Shown here one piece after another: positions 42,807 to 53,774 of a DNA stretch of 64,000 nt. Under the pieces are notes generated by a model. The model was given only the letters and a program-made list of their open reading frames with translations, was not told the DNA's origin and made no database searches. A program made the position numbers and the translations under genes. Numbering within the stretch: the stretch's first letter is position 1; each line of letters begins with the position of its first letter. The stretch is taken from contig CM043943.1 of NCBI GenBank assembly GCA_014529385.2, positions 156,980,747 through 157,044,746 of the forward strand. Reading direction: 5' to 3'. The DNA is from Adiantum capillus-veneris (Eukaryota; Streptophyta; Polypodiopsida; Polypodiales; Pteridaceae).

Positions 42807-43339
42807 AAGATGAGATATACTATGCGATTGAAAGAAGGCGGTGCATTTTTAAGCCCAAAAGACATTCTAGTGTAGATGAAAATACCCCAGGGAGTCACAA
42901 AAGCTGTTTTGATTTGGTCGTCAGGATGTATTCCTAACTGATTGTAGCCGCTGAACCCGTCCATAAAACTATACAGTACATGGCCAGCGACATCTTCGAG
43001 GACTCTCTCAGTAAAAGGTGTTGGAAATCCATCCGGGATTGTGACTTTATTCAGAGCCCGATAGTCGACACAAACTCGAATTTTGTTGGACTGCTTCTTT
43101 GGGGCAATAACCATAGGAGACAACCATTCTGAGTGCTCTACTGGTACAATAATACCTGCTTCTTGCATTTTTTCCAAATCGATTTTGACTGCTTCTGCAT
43201 ACTTGGGATTCAGTTTGTAAGCACGTCCTCTGACCGGCTTAGCCCCCTCAACCAGAGGAATTGTGTGGACTCCTAGCTCTGCTGTGATTCCTTCTAAATC
43301 GTGGTAAGACCAGGCAAACACATCTTTGAAAGAGCGCAC
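42807..43339 (-). pseudogene. Element D reverse transcriptase, N-terminal half only
   Basis: The frame shows GRAYKLNPKYAEAVKIDLEK, KIRVCVDYRALNKVTIPDGF, GYNQLGIHPDDQIKTAF and FGLKNAPPSFNRIVYLIF. At about 42807 it jumps to RNase H. Compared with element C (49870-50421) about 550 bp are gone, including the catalytic FMDD and the RNase H HTDAS. The frame also shifts at the junction. Confidence 0.88.
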
Positions 43340-44005
43340 GAAGGAGATTACCAGGTCGAGTAGAGCGGGGTGATCCCATAACCAAGTGGCTAATAAGATG
43401 GGCTAATGGCTGTCAGGGCCTCCTAGGTTGACCTCTCTGACTGGGTCAGGCGGTGTAGTGGTCGAGGCTGCGTCAGGTGGAGAAGATTGTGCCGCCTCTG
43501 TTAGCCTTTGGACATTATGAGCTGGCGTCTGATCAATGTTGAAATCAGCATACTCTTCCTGCAACCAACCTAATGGAAGCTCTGCAAATGGTAAATCCTC
43601 AGATACCTCAAAGTGCTCCAACATGGGTGGAGAGTCAGATGGAGTAGAGGCTAAGGAGGGAGCTGGGGTGTTGGCCAACTCTTGCAAGGGAGAATTTTTT
43701 CCCCTTCTATGGTGGGTTATAGGCTCACCCAGGCCGACGGTTTCCATCAAGGGACCCTCTGAAGGATGGGCACCAGAGACTGGTCCACTTGGTTCTGGTT
43801 CACTTGGCTGACTGGGATCCTTGGTCTCAGGTGTAGCTTCAGATGTAGGATCAGGGGATAGGGTGAATCTGTTGGCAAAGGTTGAAGAGAGACTACATAG
43901 CATTGCATCGAAGAGGTGGCTTCTAACCACTGCAATAAGTCTTCATCTGACCCATCGGGAGGGACCGGCTGCTCCAAGTCAAGGTTGGACTCTACTGACA
44001 AAGAG
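43340..44005 (-). pseudogene. Element D protease-RT linker
   Basis: This Pro/Ser-rich acidic linker (GEPITHHRRGKNSPLQELAN; ELPLGWLQEEYADFNIDQTP) is read in two frames, because a 1-bp deletion at about 44060 and a second shift near 43850 break it. A TAG at 43403-43405 precedes the RT. Confidence 0.7.
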
Positions 44006-46498
44006 CTATGCTGAACGACCGGATCCATACCTCCTTGGGACGAATTTGTTGCATGGAGAGCCAGGAGTATGTATCCACATGGCGTCGGTTCCCCAGTCGT
44101 GAAGTGCTTTCGTATGTCGCAGCCATGGCCTACCAATCAGCAAGGGATAACCTCCCTCTACCAGGGGAAGATTAACTACCACAAAATCCAAGTTAAAAGT
44201 GAAATCTTGTACCTTCAGAGGCACCTTGTCGACTATGCCCATTGGGTAGACTGTTCTCTGATCAGCCAATGTAACAGTGAAAGGAGCAGGTCGGGTAGGC
44301 TTTAGACCTAAGGCCATCATAGTGAATTCGGGCATCAAATTGATTCCAGATCCTCCATCAACGATGACGCCGGATAGCTGGTGCCCAAGAATAGATACAG
44401 TGAGGCGAGGACTTTTATAATCGGTGAGGGGAGCAGATGGATAGGAAATCAAATAGGACTCCGAGGGCTGTACAGGGAGGTGCCCGCCACTAGGCCCAGC
44501 CCCCGGGTACAGAGACTGAATGACTAACAGGGTGTCACTTCTAAGTGTTGCATCAAGCCTTAGCATGTCGTATAGTGACACCTGCTGAAAAGTATTTTTC
44601 AAGATGGCTTCTGCTGTGGGCTTGGCGCCTTCGAACTGGGCTCCTTTTGTGACCTTAATCTGTTCCAAGTCAGCCACTGCTTCTAAGAAGGCTCCATCAA
44701 TGTCAGATAACAAGGAAGTTGGTTTGCTCTGAGCAATTGGGAAGGACTTGTCCTTTGGGTCAGGTAGACCAGAGTGAGGAAGTGGAGACTGGCGAGGTGG
44801 ACCTGTGGGTAGACTGAGACCAAGAGCTGCTCTTTGTGCCCGAGTAAGGACACCAGCAGGCTCCTCCACTTGCAGAGTCTTAACCACATGAGTAGCAGGT
44901 GAAGGTTGAGGCACGGTGTTCACAGTAATCAAATTTATCTTCGGAAAGGTGAATTCGGGCTGGTTCTGAGTCGAGCCTGAAGACGTGGATGCCCTTTGCT
45001 TGGGACAATCTTTACTGTAGTGATCCTTTGAATCAGGGCAATGACGACAAGGAGGGGACCCCTCGGGTAAAGGACACTTGCTCTGATAATGCCCATATTC
45101 TCCGCATCTGTAGCAGAGTATGGGCCGATTGGAAGGACGAAACGGGGGACGAGGTGGTTGCTGCATGGAATTTGAGGCTGAGGTGTAGAAACTTTGGGGA
45201 ATTGAGGGAGTACTGGCATGATAAAAACTGTGGGGTGCAAAGTTGTTGTGCATACCTTGCTGCATAGGGGGTGTTGTCAGCAGAGGAGGCAACTGGTTTT
45301 GATGGCCGTAGGGTGAGACCATGTTGGATGCAGGTGCTAGCCCTCGTTGGAGAGAAGGACCAAGATTTTGTTGTATTTGACGCAATCCCTTGAGGTAGTA
45401 ACAATCCTTATCCTCATGTCCAGCTTTTTCACAGAAGTGGCAGTAAAACCGAAGGGGGCATTCCTGTGGTGGGTACCTTGGAGAGCGGCATGAGCTACAC
45501 CAAACCATAGCCTTAGTCTCTTGCTGACACTTGAGCTCTTCTAACTCGCGCTTAATCTGTTCCAATGCCTCATTATGTGTAGGCTTCTCTTGTCTAAGAG
45601 AGAAGGACCTCTCCTCTTGAAGAGCTCGTTGTAGCTTTAGGGATTCCAGTTCCCTACGTAAAGAAGTTAAAGGATCGGTAGGACTACCTTCCGAGAACAC
45701 AGAGGGAGTATCTATTTGAGGAGAGTTGTTGAAGAGCTTCCTAGCTCCCTCTATTCTAGTAGCAGCTGCGATGAACTCGTCGAGAGTGGCGTCGGGTCGG
45801 AGACTCTCTCGGAGTTTTTGCTGAGAAGTTTTGGGAAGCGCCTTCTCCACCCACTTTTTAACCATGAATTCACTGGGTTGTTGGGGAAGCTTGGCCACCA
45901 GAGACTTAGTTTTCGTCATAAGCTCCGCAAAAGTCTCCTCAGGTTTGAGCACCATGTTGGCCAACTCATCCAACACCTTCTCCTGGTAGTCACCTGGCCT
46001 GAAAGCTGCACAGAATTGCTGTCTTAAGGCTGCCCAAGTTGCAAAATGGTTCTCTGCAAATTGGCTCTACCATTTATCTGCTAGGCCATCCAGGGTGGAT
46101 GGAAATAGTACCAAGTAAGCATCTTCTCTGTTCAGCCCACGTCCCCTACAGAGAGATACAAATCTTCTTGCATGGTCGTCAGCATCTTCTGAAGACAGCC
46201 CTTTGAATGTAGGGAACTTGATGTTCACCTTGGCCAAAACACTAGCTAGTGGCTCCATGATTCCTTGCGGAGTCTGTTGCACAATAGCTTGTTGTAGAAG
46301 AATAGGAGAGAGCTTTTCTGGAGAAGGTGATCGCGAAGATGGGGAACCTGATGAAGGAATGGGTGATGTGATATGTGGAGGTATAGGTGATGAGGTTGAA
46401 GGATTTCTACAAGGTGTCAAAGGTCGTCTTCTGTGATAGTACTTCAGAGGGCTCAGTAGTGGGCTTTGACGCTCAACTGACCTCCTTGTATGTGTCAT
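44006..46498 (-). pseudogene. Element D gag and protease
   Basis: ATG at 46498 starts MTHTRRSVERQSPLLSP. One frame of 831 codons runs to 44006, with a single TAG at 46065-46067 (a TAC in other copies). It has the capsid region; zinc knuckles CSSCRSPRYPPQEC (His changed to Tyr) and CHFCEKAGHEDKDC; a Gln/Pro/Ser-rich spacer; CYRCGEYGHYQSKC and CRHCPDSKDHYSKDC; the linker; then protease VIVDGGSGINLMPEF (about 44330-44375) and PLLIGRPWLRH. Gag and protease are in the same frame without a shift, so they were probably made as one polyprotein. The frame leaves the coding track at a C deletion near 44060. Confidence 0.85.
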
Positions 46499-46832
46499 AC
46501 AGTGACCTCCAAACCAACCACGCTTTGGGAAGGAAAACCTTGAACTAGCTGAAGACTGGTCTAGACTCTACTAGACCAGACGAGTGTCTAGACCAGCTGG
46601 ACCAGGGACGAGGAGGACTAGACCAGGGTCTAGACCAGACAAGTGACTAGACCAGCTAGACCAGGGTCGAGGGGGTCTAGACCAGAGACGAGGGCAAGTT
46701 GGACCAGGGCGAGAGGGGACCAGACCAGCAAAGCGAGAAACTTAGACTGCACAGGCGAAGCGAAGAAACCAGCTACTCAACAGAGTGAGACTTCAGTTGA
46801 GGTCCCACCGTGATCGCCAAAATGAGAGCACC
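46499..46832 (-). other. Leader and primer-binding-site-like segment of element D
   Basis: On the minus strand TGGCGATCACGGTGGGACCT starts at 46819, 13 nt from the LTR. The leader has CTGGTCTAGACC-type repeats (46550-46700). Confidence 0.5.
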
Positions 46833-47429
46833 TGTAGCGCGGATAATGCGTCGTGCTCTCTACAGTGTGGGTGCCCCTCAGTGCAATGTGCGTGACAATC
46901 TCACTCAAACAAATGAAAACTCTCTCAAACAGAATGAAACACAGAAACAACGGATAACAACACAGAAACAATGGATAACAACAGAGACACAACAGTGGAC
47001 CAGAACATGTTGACTCGACTAGCTCAAAGAACCATGTACAGACTCTGGTGTGGCAGCACACTCCGCTCTAGCCCAGGACTCACAGGTACAAATGGGGTGT
47101 CGAGGCTCAGATTGCAGGGACGGTGAAGAAGTGCTTTGTGTAAGACCTCCTCTAGACGACTACGTGCAAGATAAGATAGAACTGCCCCCAAAACACGACT
47201 ACTCATATGTACAACCATAAGAGCCACCAACGGCCCATAAATGTCCAGCCAGCTAAGTCTATCTCCAAACTGAGTGGTGGTGGTGACCTGGCCACGATGT
47301 CCACTAGACCACCGTAGGTACCCTACCACGTGTCACTCCCAGCCCAAAGGGTCCGTCCAGTGTGAACCAGACCAACTGTAGCTAACTGTCCAACTGCCTG
47401 TCCTGTGAAGTGACTGTAGCCCTGCTACA
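46833..47429 (-). repeat. 5' LTR of element D
   Basis: 597 bp. Followed on the plus strand by AGTTC (47430-47434) and the continuation of element C gag. Differs from 36912-37509 by about seven substitutions and one 1-bp indel. Confidence 0.93.
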
Positions 47430-48042
47430 AGTTCCACAAAGCTTCTATACGTCAGCATCCGGTCCCATGCAGCAAGGGCTGAGACCACCTCGCCCCTCAA
47501 ATAGGCCAATTTTGTGCTACAGGTGCGGGGAGCATGGACACTATTAGAGCAAATGTCCCTTACCAGAAGGGTCCCCGCCTTGCCGACATTTCCCTGAAGC
47601 TAAGGATCACTATAGTAAGGATTGCCCAAAACAACGAGCGTCCACATCTGCAAGCACAAGCCAGAACCGGCAGGAGTTTACATTTCCAAAGCTTAACCTT
47701 ATCACAATAAGCTCCATTCCACAGGCACTGCCTTCCACTCTGGTAGTTGCCTCTCAAGAAGGGTTGCAGCAAGTGGAAGAGCCGGCTGGGGTGCTCACAC
47801 GGGCATAGAGAGCTGCTCTTGGCCTCAGCCTCCTTGGCGGTCCAATCTTTCCATCTCCTGTCACACAAATGAGTCACACTCCGGTAGTAGCTGACAAACC
47901 AGCAGGTAGTGTCAAAAGCCAACCTACCTCGCTTCTATCAGATATTGATGGTGCTTTCATCGAAGTAGTAGAGGACTAGCAGAAGCTTAAGATACCAGAG
48001 CAAGCTCTAATCAAAGGAAACAAGCCCACGACAAAGTCTATC
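47430..48042 (+). pseudogene. Element C gag second knuckle pair and linker
   Basis: After the target copy the gag spacer continues. The third knuckle contains a TAG (CYRCGEHGHY, stop, SKC) and the fourth has lost a cysteine (CRHF for CRHC). The linker (GVLTRA, stop, RAALGLSLLGG; SDIDGAFIEVVED, stop) has further TAG codons where other copies have CAG or CGG-like codons. Confidence 0.75.
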
Positions 48043-49152
48043 TTGAAAAACACTTTTCAGCAAGTGTCACTGTACGACATGCTTCGACTTGATGCAAATT
48101 TTAGAAGTGACACCCTTTCCATCATCCAGTCTGTGTACCCTGGTGTAGGGCCTAGTGACGGGGACCTACCTGTGCAGCCCTTGGAGTCCCACATTATTTC
48201 ATATCCAGCTGCTCCCCTCACTGACTACAAAAGTCCTCGTCTCACTGTGTCTATTCTTGTGCATCAATTCTCAGGCGTCATAGTGGATGGTAGATCTGGG
48301 ATCAATCTGATGCCAGAATTTACTATGTTGGCCTTAGGTCTGCAGCCTACCCGCCCTGCTCCATTCACTGTTACATTAGTTGACCAGAGGACCGTCTACC
48401 CTGTGGGCATAGTAGAGAAGGTGCCTCTGATGATACAAGACTTCACATTTAGCTTGGATTTTGTGGTGGTCAGTCTTCCTCAGGTGGAGGGAAGATTTCC
48501 TTTGCTGATTGGTAGACCATGGTTGAGGCATACCAAGGCACTTCATGATTGGGGCAACGACGCCATGTGGATATATACTCTTGGCTCCCCCATGCAACCA
48601 ATTTGGCTCGAAGGAGGTATGGATCCGGTGGTTCATCACAGCTCATTGTCAGTACAGTCCAACCCCGACCCTGAGCAACCCATCCCACCTGACGGGTCTG
48701 ACAAAGACCTGCTGCAGTGATTGGAAGCTACCGCCTCTATGCCATGTTATGTGGTCTCTATTCAAAGCTCACATGTGCCGGTAACACTCTCTCTTCCAAC
48801 TTCTCAGGCGGACACAGATGTCACAAGTCCTACTCTAGACAGTAGTCCTACAGCAGACAATGGACCAGTCCAAGAAGTACGTGGGTCAGCCCCAAATTCT
48901 CATGATTCAGATGATCCTCCTATGGAAGCCCTCGGCCTCGGGGAACCTATTACACATCGTCGAAGGGGGAAAAAATCTCCTCTGCATGAACTCGCCAATG
49001 ATTTCCCTCTTCCTCTAACTCTAAGATCTCCCAGGTCGGATGCCCCGCCCACTCAAAAGCACTCTGTTATGTCTGTGTTTGAAGATTTACCCTTCGATGA
49101 GCTTCCACCAGGATGGTTACAAGAAGAGTATGTGGAGTTTCCAATCGATTAA
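48043..49152 (+). pseudogene. Element C protease and linker to RT
   Basis: The protease is open from 48043 to a TGA at about 48718-48720. The active site reads VIVDGRSGINLMPEF: the second Gly of the family D-G-G is Arg here. PLLIGRPWLRH follows. The linker (48721-49152) has MEALGLGEPITHRRRGKKSP and ELPPGWLQEEYVEFPID, then a TAA. Confidence 0.78.
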
Positions 49153-50690
49153 ACGCCAGCACATGATGTCTCGAAGCTCCAAGAGGCAGCTCATTTTTCA
49201 ACTTCTGAAGTACCCTCCACAGTTACACCTCCTGACCCTTTCAAAAAAGTCAACCTGGGGGACCCTGACAACCCTCAGCATGTCCTCTTAGCAGCTTGGT
49301 TATGGGAGTATCCCGCATTACTTGACCAGGTAGTTTCTTTTATTCACTCGTTTAAGGATGTTTTTGCTTGGTCCTACAAGGATTTGGAAGGGATCCCACC
49401 AGAATTGGGTCTCCACCCAATCCCTCTGGTTGAAGGGGCTAAGAGGCCAAGCTTATAAGCTCAACCCGAAGTATGCAGAGACTGTCAAGTCAGAGCTCGA
49501 AAAAATGCAAGAGGCAGGAATCATTGTACCTGTGGAGCACTCTGAGTGGTTATCACCCATGGTGATAGCGCCTAAGAAGCAGTCCAATAAAATTCGGGTG
49601 TGTGTAGATTACCGTGTGCGGAATAAGGTAACTATTCCAGATGGTTTTCCCAAACCTTTCACTGAGCGCGTGCTCGAAGATATAGCAGGGCATGTTTTGT
49701 ACAGTTTCATGGATGGGTTTAGTGGATACAATCAGTTGGGCATCCATCCAGGTGATCAGCTGAAAACGGCTTTTGTGACTCCCTGGGGTATTTTTATCTA
49801 CACTAGAATGTCTTTTGGGTTGAAAAACGCTCCACCTTCTTTCAATCGAGCGGTGTATCTCATCTTTTGTCTTCTGCTTACGGATCATCTTCGCATCTTC
49901 ATGGACGATTTTTCGACCTTCTCAGGTGCTCAATCTTCAACCCGAGTGGAAAATCTAGAGGAACACCTCGCTCAGCTCTCTGTTGTCTTCCTCAAGTGCA
50001 AAGAGGCACGGCTAAAACTCAATCCTAACAAATGTCACTTTTTGGTCACTAAAGGCACACTTCTAGGCCATGTGGTGTCTGTCAAAGGTTTAGCACCAGA
50101 CCCAGAGAAGATCGTGGCAATCTTGAAGTTACCACCTCCTATCAATCCGAAAGGTGTTCAAAGCTTTGTAGGCAACACAGGAAATCATCGTAGGTTCATA
50201 TGAATGTATGCACAGGTGGCTCAACCATTGACCCGACTCACTAGTGCTACAGTACCCTTTAAATGGTCAAAACCTGAGGCTGAAGCATTTGAATACCTCA
50301 AAAAGCGTCTCATTGAAGCACCTATTTTAGTGGCTCCAGATTGGTCTCTTCCTTTTCATGTGCATACGGATGCCAGTAAACTGGCTGTGGGGGCGGTGCT
50401 GACTTAGCCTAGTAAAGAGTACAACCTGGATCGCCCTGTTCACTATGCAAGTCGCCTGCTCACCAAAGCAGAGCGCAACTACAGCACCACAAAAAGGGAA
50501 GGTTTGGCTATGATGTATTCTTTACAAAAGTTTCGTCATTACTTGTTAGGGGTTCACTTCACTATCATCACAGATCATCATGCGCTCCTCTATCTTCTAA
50601 ATAAACCCCGAGTTGCAGGAAGAGTGTGAAGATGGCTACTCATATTCCAGGAGTTCGACTTCGAAGTAGTTCTTAGTCCAGGCAAGCGGC
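49153..50690 (+). pseudogene. Element C reverse transcriptase and RNase H
   Basis: The RT frame is open at 49358-50203: KIRVCVDYRVRNKVTIPDGF, GYNQLGIHPGDQLKTAF, IFMDDFSTFSGAQ (about 49895-49930), NPNKCHFLV. A TGA at 50201-50203 precedes MYAQVAQPLTRLTSA. RNase H has FHVHTDASKLAVGAVL, a TAG at about 50405, then TDHHALLYLLN and a TGA at about 50627. A short deletion near 49440 removes the codons before GQAYKLNPKY. A full-length RT with its active site, but not expressible. Confidence 0.85.
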
Positions 50691-51866
50691 ACGTCATGGC
50701 CGACCATCTCTCTCGCATACACATAGGTGAGCTCAATATTGGGGTTGATGATGATTTTCCTGATAGTCATCTTTTTAAGGCGGACACAACCCCAGAATGG
50801 TATGGAGATGTGTTACATCTGCTCTCTACTGGCCTATATCCTCAGAATGCTTCTCCCTTGCGAAAAAGAAGACTCTTGCTGAAGTCTAGACTATTCTCTT
50901 TGATTGGCGGACAGCTCTACAAATCTGGCCAGATGGTGTGCTGCGCAGGTGCATCTCCCCTCATGAAGTAGACCACATTCTTAAGGATGCACACAGTGGT
51001 CCTACAGGTGGACACTACCCTGGTCACGTCACGACGCAAAAAATCTTACAAACAGGCTTATGGTGGCCCTATATATTTAGAGATGCTATTGCTCATGTCA
51101 AGATTTGTGACGTCTGCCAACGATGTGCGCCCAAGCCTAGCAAGCAATCAAATCGCCGTCTGCAGGTATCTATGGCATGGTTGCCCTTTGAGAGATGGGG
51201 CTTGGACTTTGTTGGTCCAGTTACTCCATCTGCTCAACCAGAAAATCGTAAGTATCTCTTGGTGGCAAGAGATTATGCAACAAAATGGGCCGAAGTGGTG
51301 GCTACCATCGACTGTACAGCCGCCACTGTCGCAAAATTTTTGTATGAAAATATTTTTTGCAGGTTTGGGTGTCCTCTGGAAGTCACCGGTGATCGAGGTA
51401 GTCATTTTGTCAACGACTTGATCTCCACTCTCCTCACGAATTACAAGATTTTTCATCGCAAATCTTGCTCTTACTATCCTAGAGAAAATGGGCAGGCTGA
51501 AAGCACTAACAAAGTGCTAATCGCGCTCCTCAAGAAAGCTTGTCATCTGCATCCAACATCTTGGGCTCAGGTTGTCCTCGGCACAGTTTGGGCTTATCGC
51601 ACCTCCTTCAAGGCAACCACTAACTACACTCCATTCCAGCTAGCTTTTGGCTTAGAAGCAATTGCACCATATGAGTTCAACTCAGGTTCAGCAAGAGTGG
51701 GAAGTGTTCGTGTCACAGCTGGGATTGCTTAAGCAAACTTCTCTTATCTCTCAATGTTAGAAGAAAGCAGGAGGTTAGCTTCACATGCTCTCCAAGCCGA
51801 GCAGATTCGTCGCAAAGCGTGGCATGATCGCCATCTCTGAAGGCCGAAAATAATGCAGGGCTCCCT
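50691..51866 (+). pseudogene. Element C integrase, C-terminally truncated
   Basis: ADHLSRIHIGELNIG begins the linker. The zinc domain is split by a 1-bp shift near 50935 (HEVDHILKDAHSGPTGGHYP, then CDVCQRC). The core is open at 50938-51732: WGLDFVGPVTPSAQP, TGDRGSHFVNDL (SDRG changed to GDRG) and RENGQAESTNKV. A TAA follows at 51730. Sequence runs on to about 51866 and then passes directly into the minisatellite, so the integrase C-terminus and spacer are deleted. Confidence 0.82.
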
Positions 51867-52161
51867 GGTGCTACCCTAATCACCCCTCGCCCCTACCCTC
51901 TAACCTCTCCCTCGCCCCTACCTTCTACCCACCCCCTCGCCCCTACCCTCCCTTACTCCCCCTCGCCCCTACCCCATCTTTGTCCCTCGCCCCTACCCTA
52001 CCCCAATCCCCTCGCCCCTACCCACCCTCTCACACCCCCTCACCCTATCCTCCCTTACTCCCCTCGTCCCTACCCATCCTCCCACACCCCTCCCCCCTAC
52101 CCCCTACCCCATCTTTGTCCCTCGCCCCTACCCTACCCCAACCCCCTCGCCCCTACCCTCC
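51867..52161 (+). repeat. C/T-rich minisatellite remnant of element C
   Basis: Tandem CCCTCGCCCCTACC-type units, C-rich on the plus strand as expected for element C. Cut off at 52161 by the LTR of element E. Confidence 0.83.
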
Positions 52162-52648
52162 TGTAGTGCGGATAACGTGTCGTGCTCTCTATAGTGGGTG
52201 GTCCTCAGTGCAATGTGCGTGACAATCTCACTCAAACAGACCGAATCTCCCTCAAACAGATGAACAGAAAGGAAACAATAGACGTTAACAGAGCTCTCAA
52301 AGACACAACAGCAGACCAGAACATATGACTCGACTATCTCAAAGACTGATACAGACTCTGGCGTGGCAGCACACTCAGCTCCAGCCCAGGACTCTCATGT
52401 ACAATGGGGGTGTTGAGGCTCAGATGTGTCGAGATGGTGCAAACGTGCTCTGTGTAAAGACCCACTCTAGACGACTACTACGTACAAAGATAATGCCACT
52501 GGCCCAAAACGACTACTCATATGTACAATCATCAAGAGCCACCAACGGCTCATAAAGAACATCATCCCCATTGGGTGGCGGTGGTGACCTGGCCACGATG
52601 TCCACTAGACCACCCTGCCACGTGTCTCTGCCCAAGTGTGAATCATCT
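52162..52648 (-). repeat. 3' LTR of element E, truncated
   Basis: It begins TGTAGTGCGG on the plus strand and follows the family LTR with a 30-bp and a 15-bp deletion until about 52648, where it passes into ORF3 coding sequence. The terminal CTACA side is lost. Confidence 0.78.
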
Positions 52649-53491
52649 TGAAGGGTGAGAACTGCTTTTGCATCTGTCTTTTGCTGCATAATCTGTACTA
52701 CCCAATACATAATAAGCGCTGCATAGCAATCGAACCTTTCCGCTTTGCCTCTACGCTGAGTCCGAAAATGCTTTGCCCTGTCCTGTAGCGCTTTAAACAG
52801 TAAATTGCGAAATGGGTATGGCATGTAGTGGTAGAGACAAAAAAGAGCATCGCATATTGCTGGAGAACCTGGAGAAGATGGAACCCCTGTTGTTCTTTCA
52901 GGTGCTCGCAATAAAAAATAATACTGTAACACTGAATACAGTTGCTGACTCCTGTGATAGTCTAGATGTGAGTCCAGCAAAAGTTCCTGACAAGCATTTG
53001 TAGTTTCTTCTGGTGAGAGATTCAAGAAGGTTTTTGTTGCAGGCAGAGGTGCCAGCACAGTCAATATTCCCATATCCTGTCCTATATCCTCTGCTGTAAG
53101 TGCAGTATCATTCAGCTTTGGAAAAGTTAGCAAGAGGGAACATAGCTTGGCAGTAGAGATATTGGCAAACAAATCGGTCTGAGCCAAATTTTTGAAGACC
53201 CAAGTGTATCAGTTGCTGCTGAGAGAACACATCCTTGAGTGCTGGATTCGGAGCGTGTAAATGATATATCATTATTAGAGGTACCTTGGAGAGGGCCCCA
53301 GACGGGCGAGGCACCTGGAGAGTGGTGACCCTGTCAGCAGTGACTGACTGGGGCGACTCTTCCTCTGAAGATTCCTCTGAAAGCTGCTCTGAACTAGGAG
53401 TGTAATCTGATTTACTGTCAGAGCTATCCCTAGAGGCCGAGGACTCTTCCTCATATTGGAGATGCTTTTCTTTATTGCGAGTTCTAACCAT
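52649..53491 (-). pseudogene. ORF3 of element E, diverged and C-terminally deleted
   Basis: ATG at 53491 (MVRTRNKEKHLQYEEESS), an acidic Ser-rich segment, then the conserved domain with a frameshift near 53190. It can be matched to the others by order and by short blocks: LTAEDIGQDMGILTVLAPLP for LTATRIGNALGMTTFPAVKP, QQLYSVLQYYFLLR for KQLWSIFKYYFLVR, and QDRAKHFRTQRRGKAERFDC for SRAKRFRAQVQSVQSSFQC. It is much more diverged than pol of the same element. The coiled coil and C-terminus are gone; the frame runs on into LTR sequence. Confidence 0.65.
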
Positions 53492-53774
53492 CTTTATCAA
53501 GTGTGCATGAGAATCTATACTGATTGATGAGTCCCACTGTAGCAGGAGCAAGGGTGAGACCCACTTCGGTACAGGATGACGGACTGAACAGAGTACCAAG
53601 GGTATAATAAAGGCTCTCTACTTTTCGCGTTGGCTTTTTGCATGTAAAATGTTCTCTCCTCTTCTTTGTTGCTTTTCGCAGGTAAAATATGCCCTTTCTG
53701 AGAAGTGAGAAACCGCCCGAATTGCGTTTCGCAAATACGCGGCGCTTGATTGCTTTTTTTTTTTTTTTTAAAGG
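53492..53774 (-). other. Segment upstream of ORF3 in element E
   Basis: Non-coding, with a run of 17 T on the plus strand (53753-53769) where the minisatellite starts. Confidence 0.4.

Larger units (their letters stand above)
36912..47429 (-). mobile_element. Element D: youngest-looking Ty3/gypsy copy, antisense inside element C
   Basis: A 10.5-kb element with LTRs 46833-47429 (5') and 36912-37509 (3') and a perfect AGTTC duplication. I count about eight differences between its LTRs by eye, far fewer than in A or B. Order on the minus strand: LTR, primer site, gag, protease, RT (partly deleted), RNase H, integrase, spacer, minisatellite, ORF3, stem-loop, LTR. It is the best reference copy for the family layout, but it has single stops in gag and ORF3, a 1-bp deletion after protease, and a roughly 550-bp deletion that removes the RT active site. 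Confidence 0.92.
34682..52161 (+). mobile_element. Element C: Ty3/gypsy LTR retrotransposon, split by element D
   Basis: 5' LTR 34682-35243, primer site, gag (35614-36911), [element D 36912-47429], rest of gag and pol (47430-51866), then minisatellite to 52161. ORF3 and the 3' LTR are missing; element E starts abruptly at 52162. D is flanked by AGTTC at 36907-36911 and 47430-47434, and removing it restores the gag sequence. About 7 kb of C itself remains. Confidence 0.87.
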
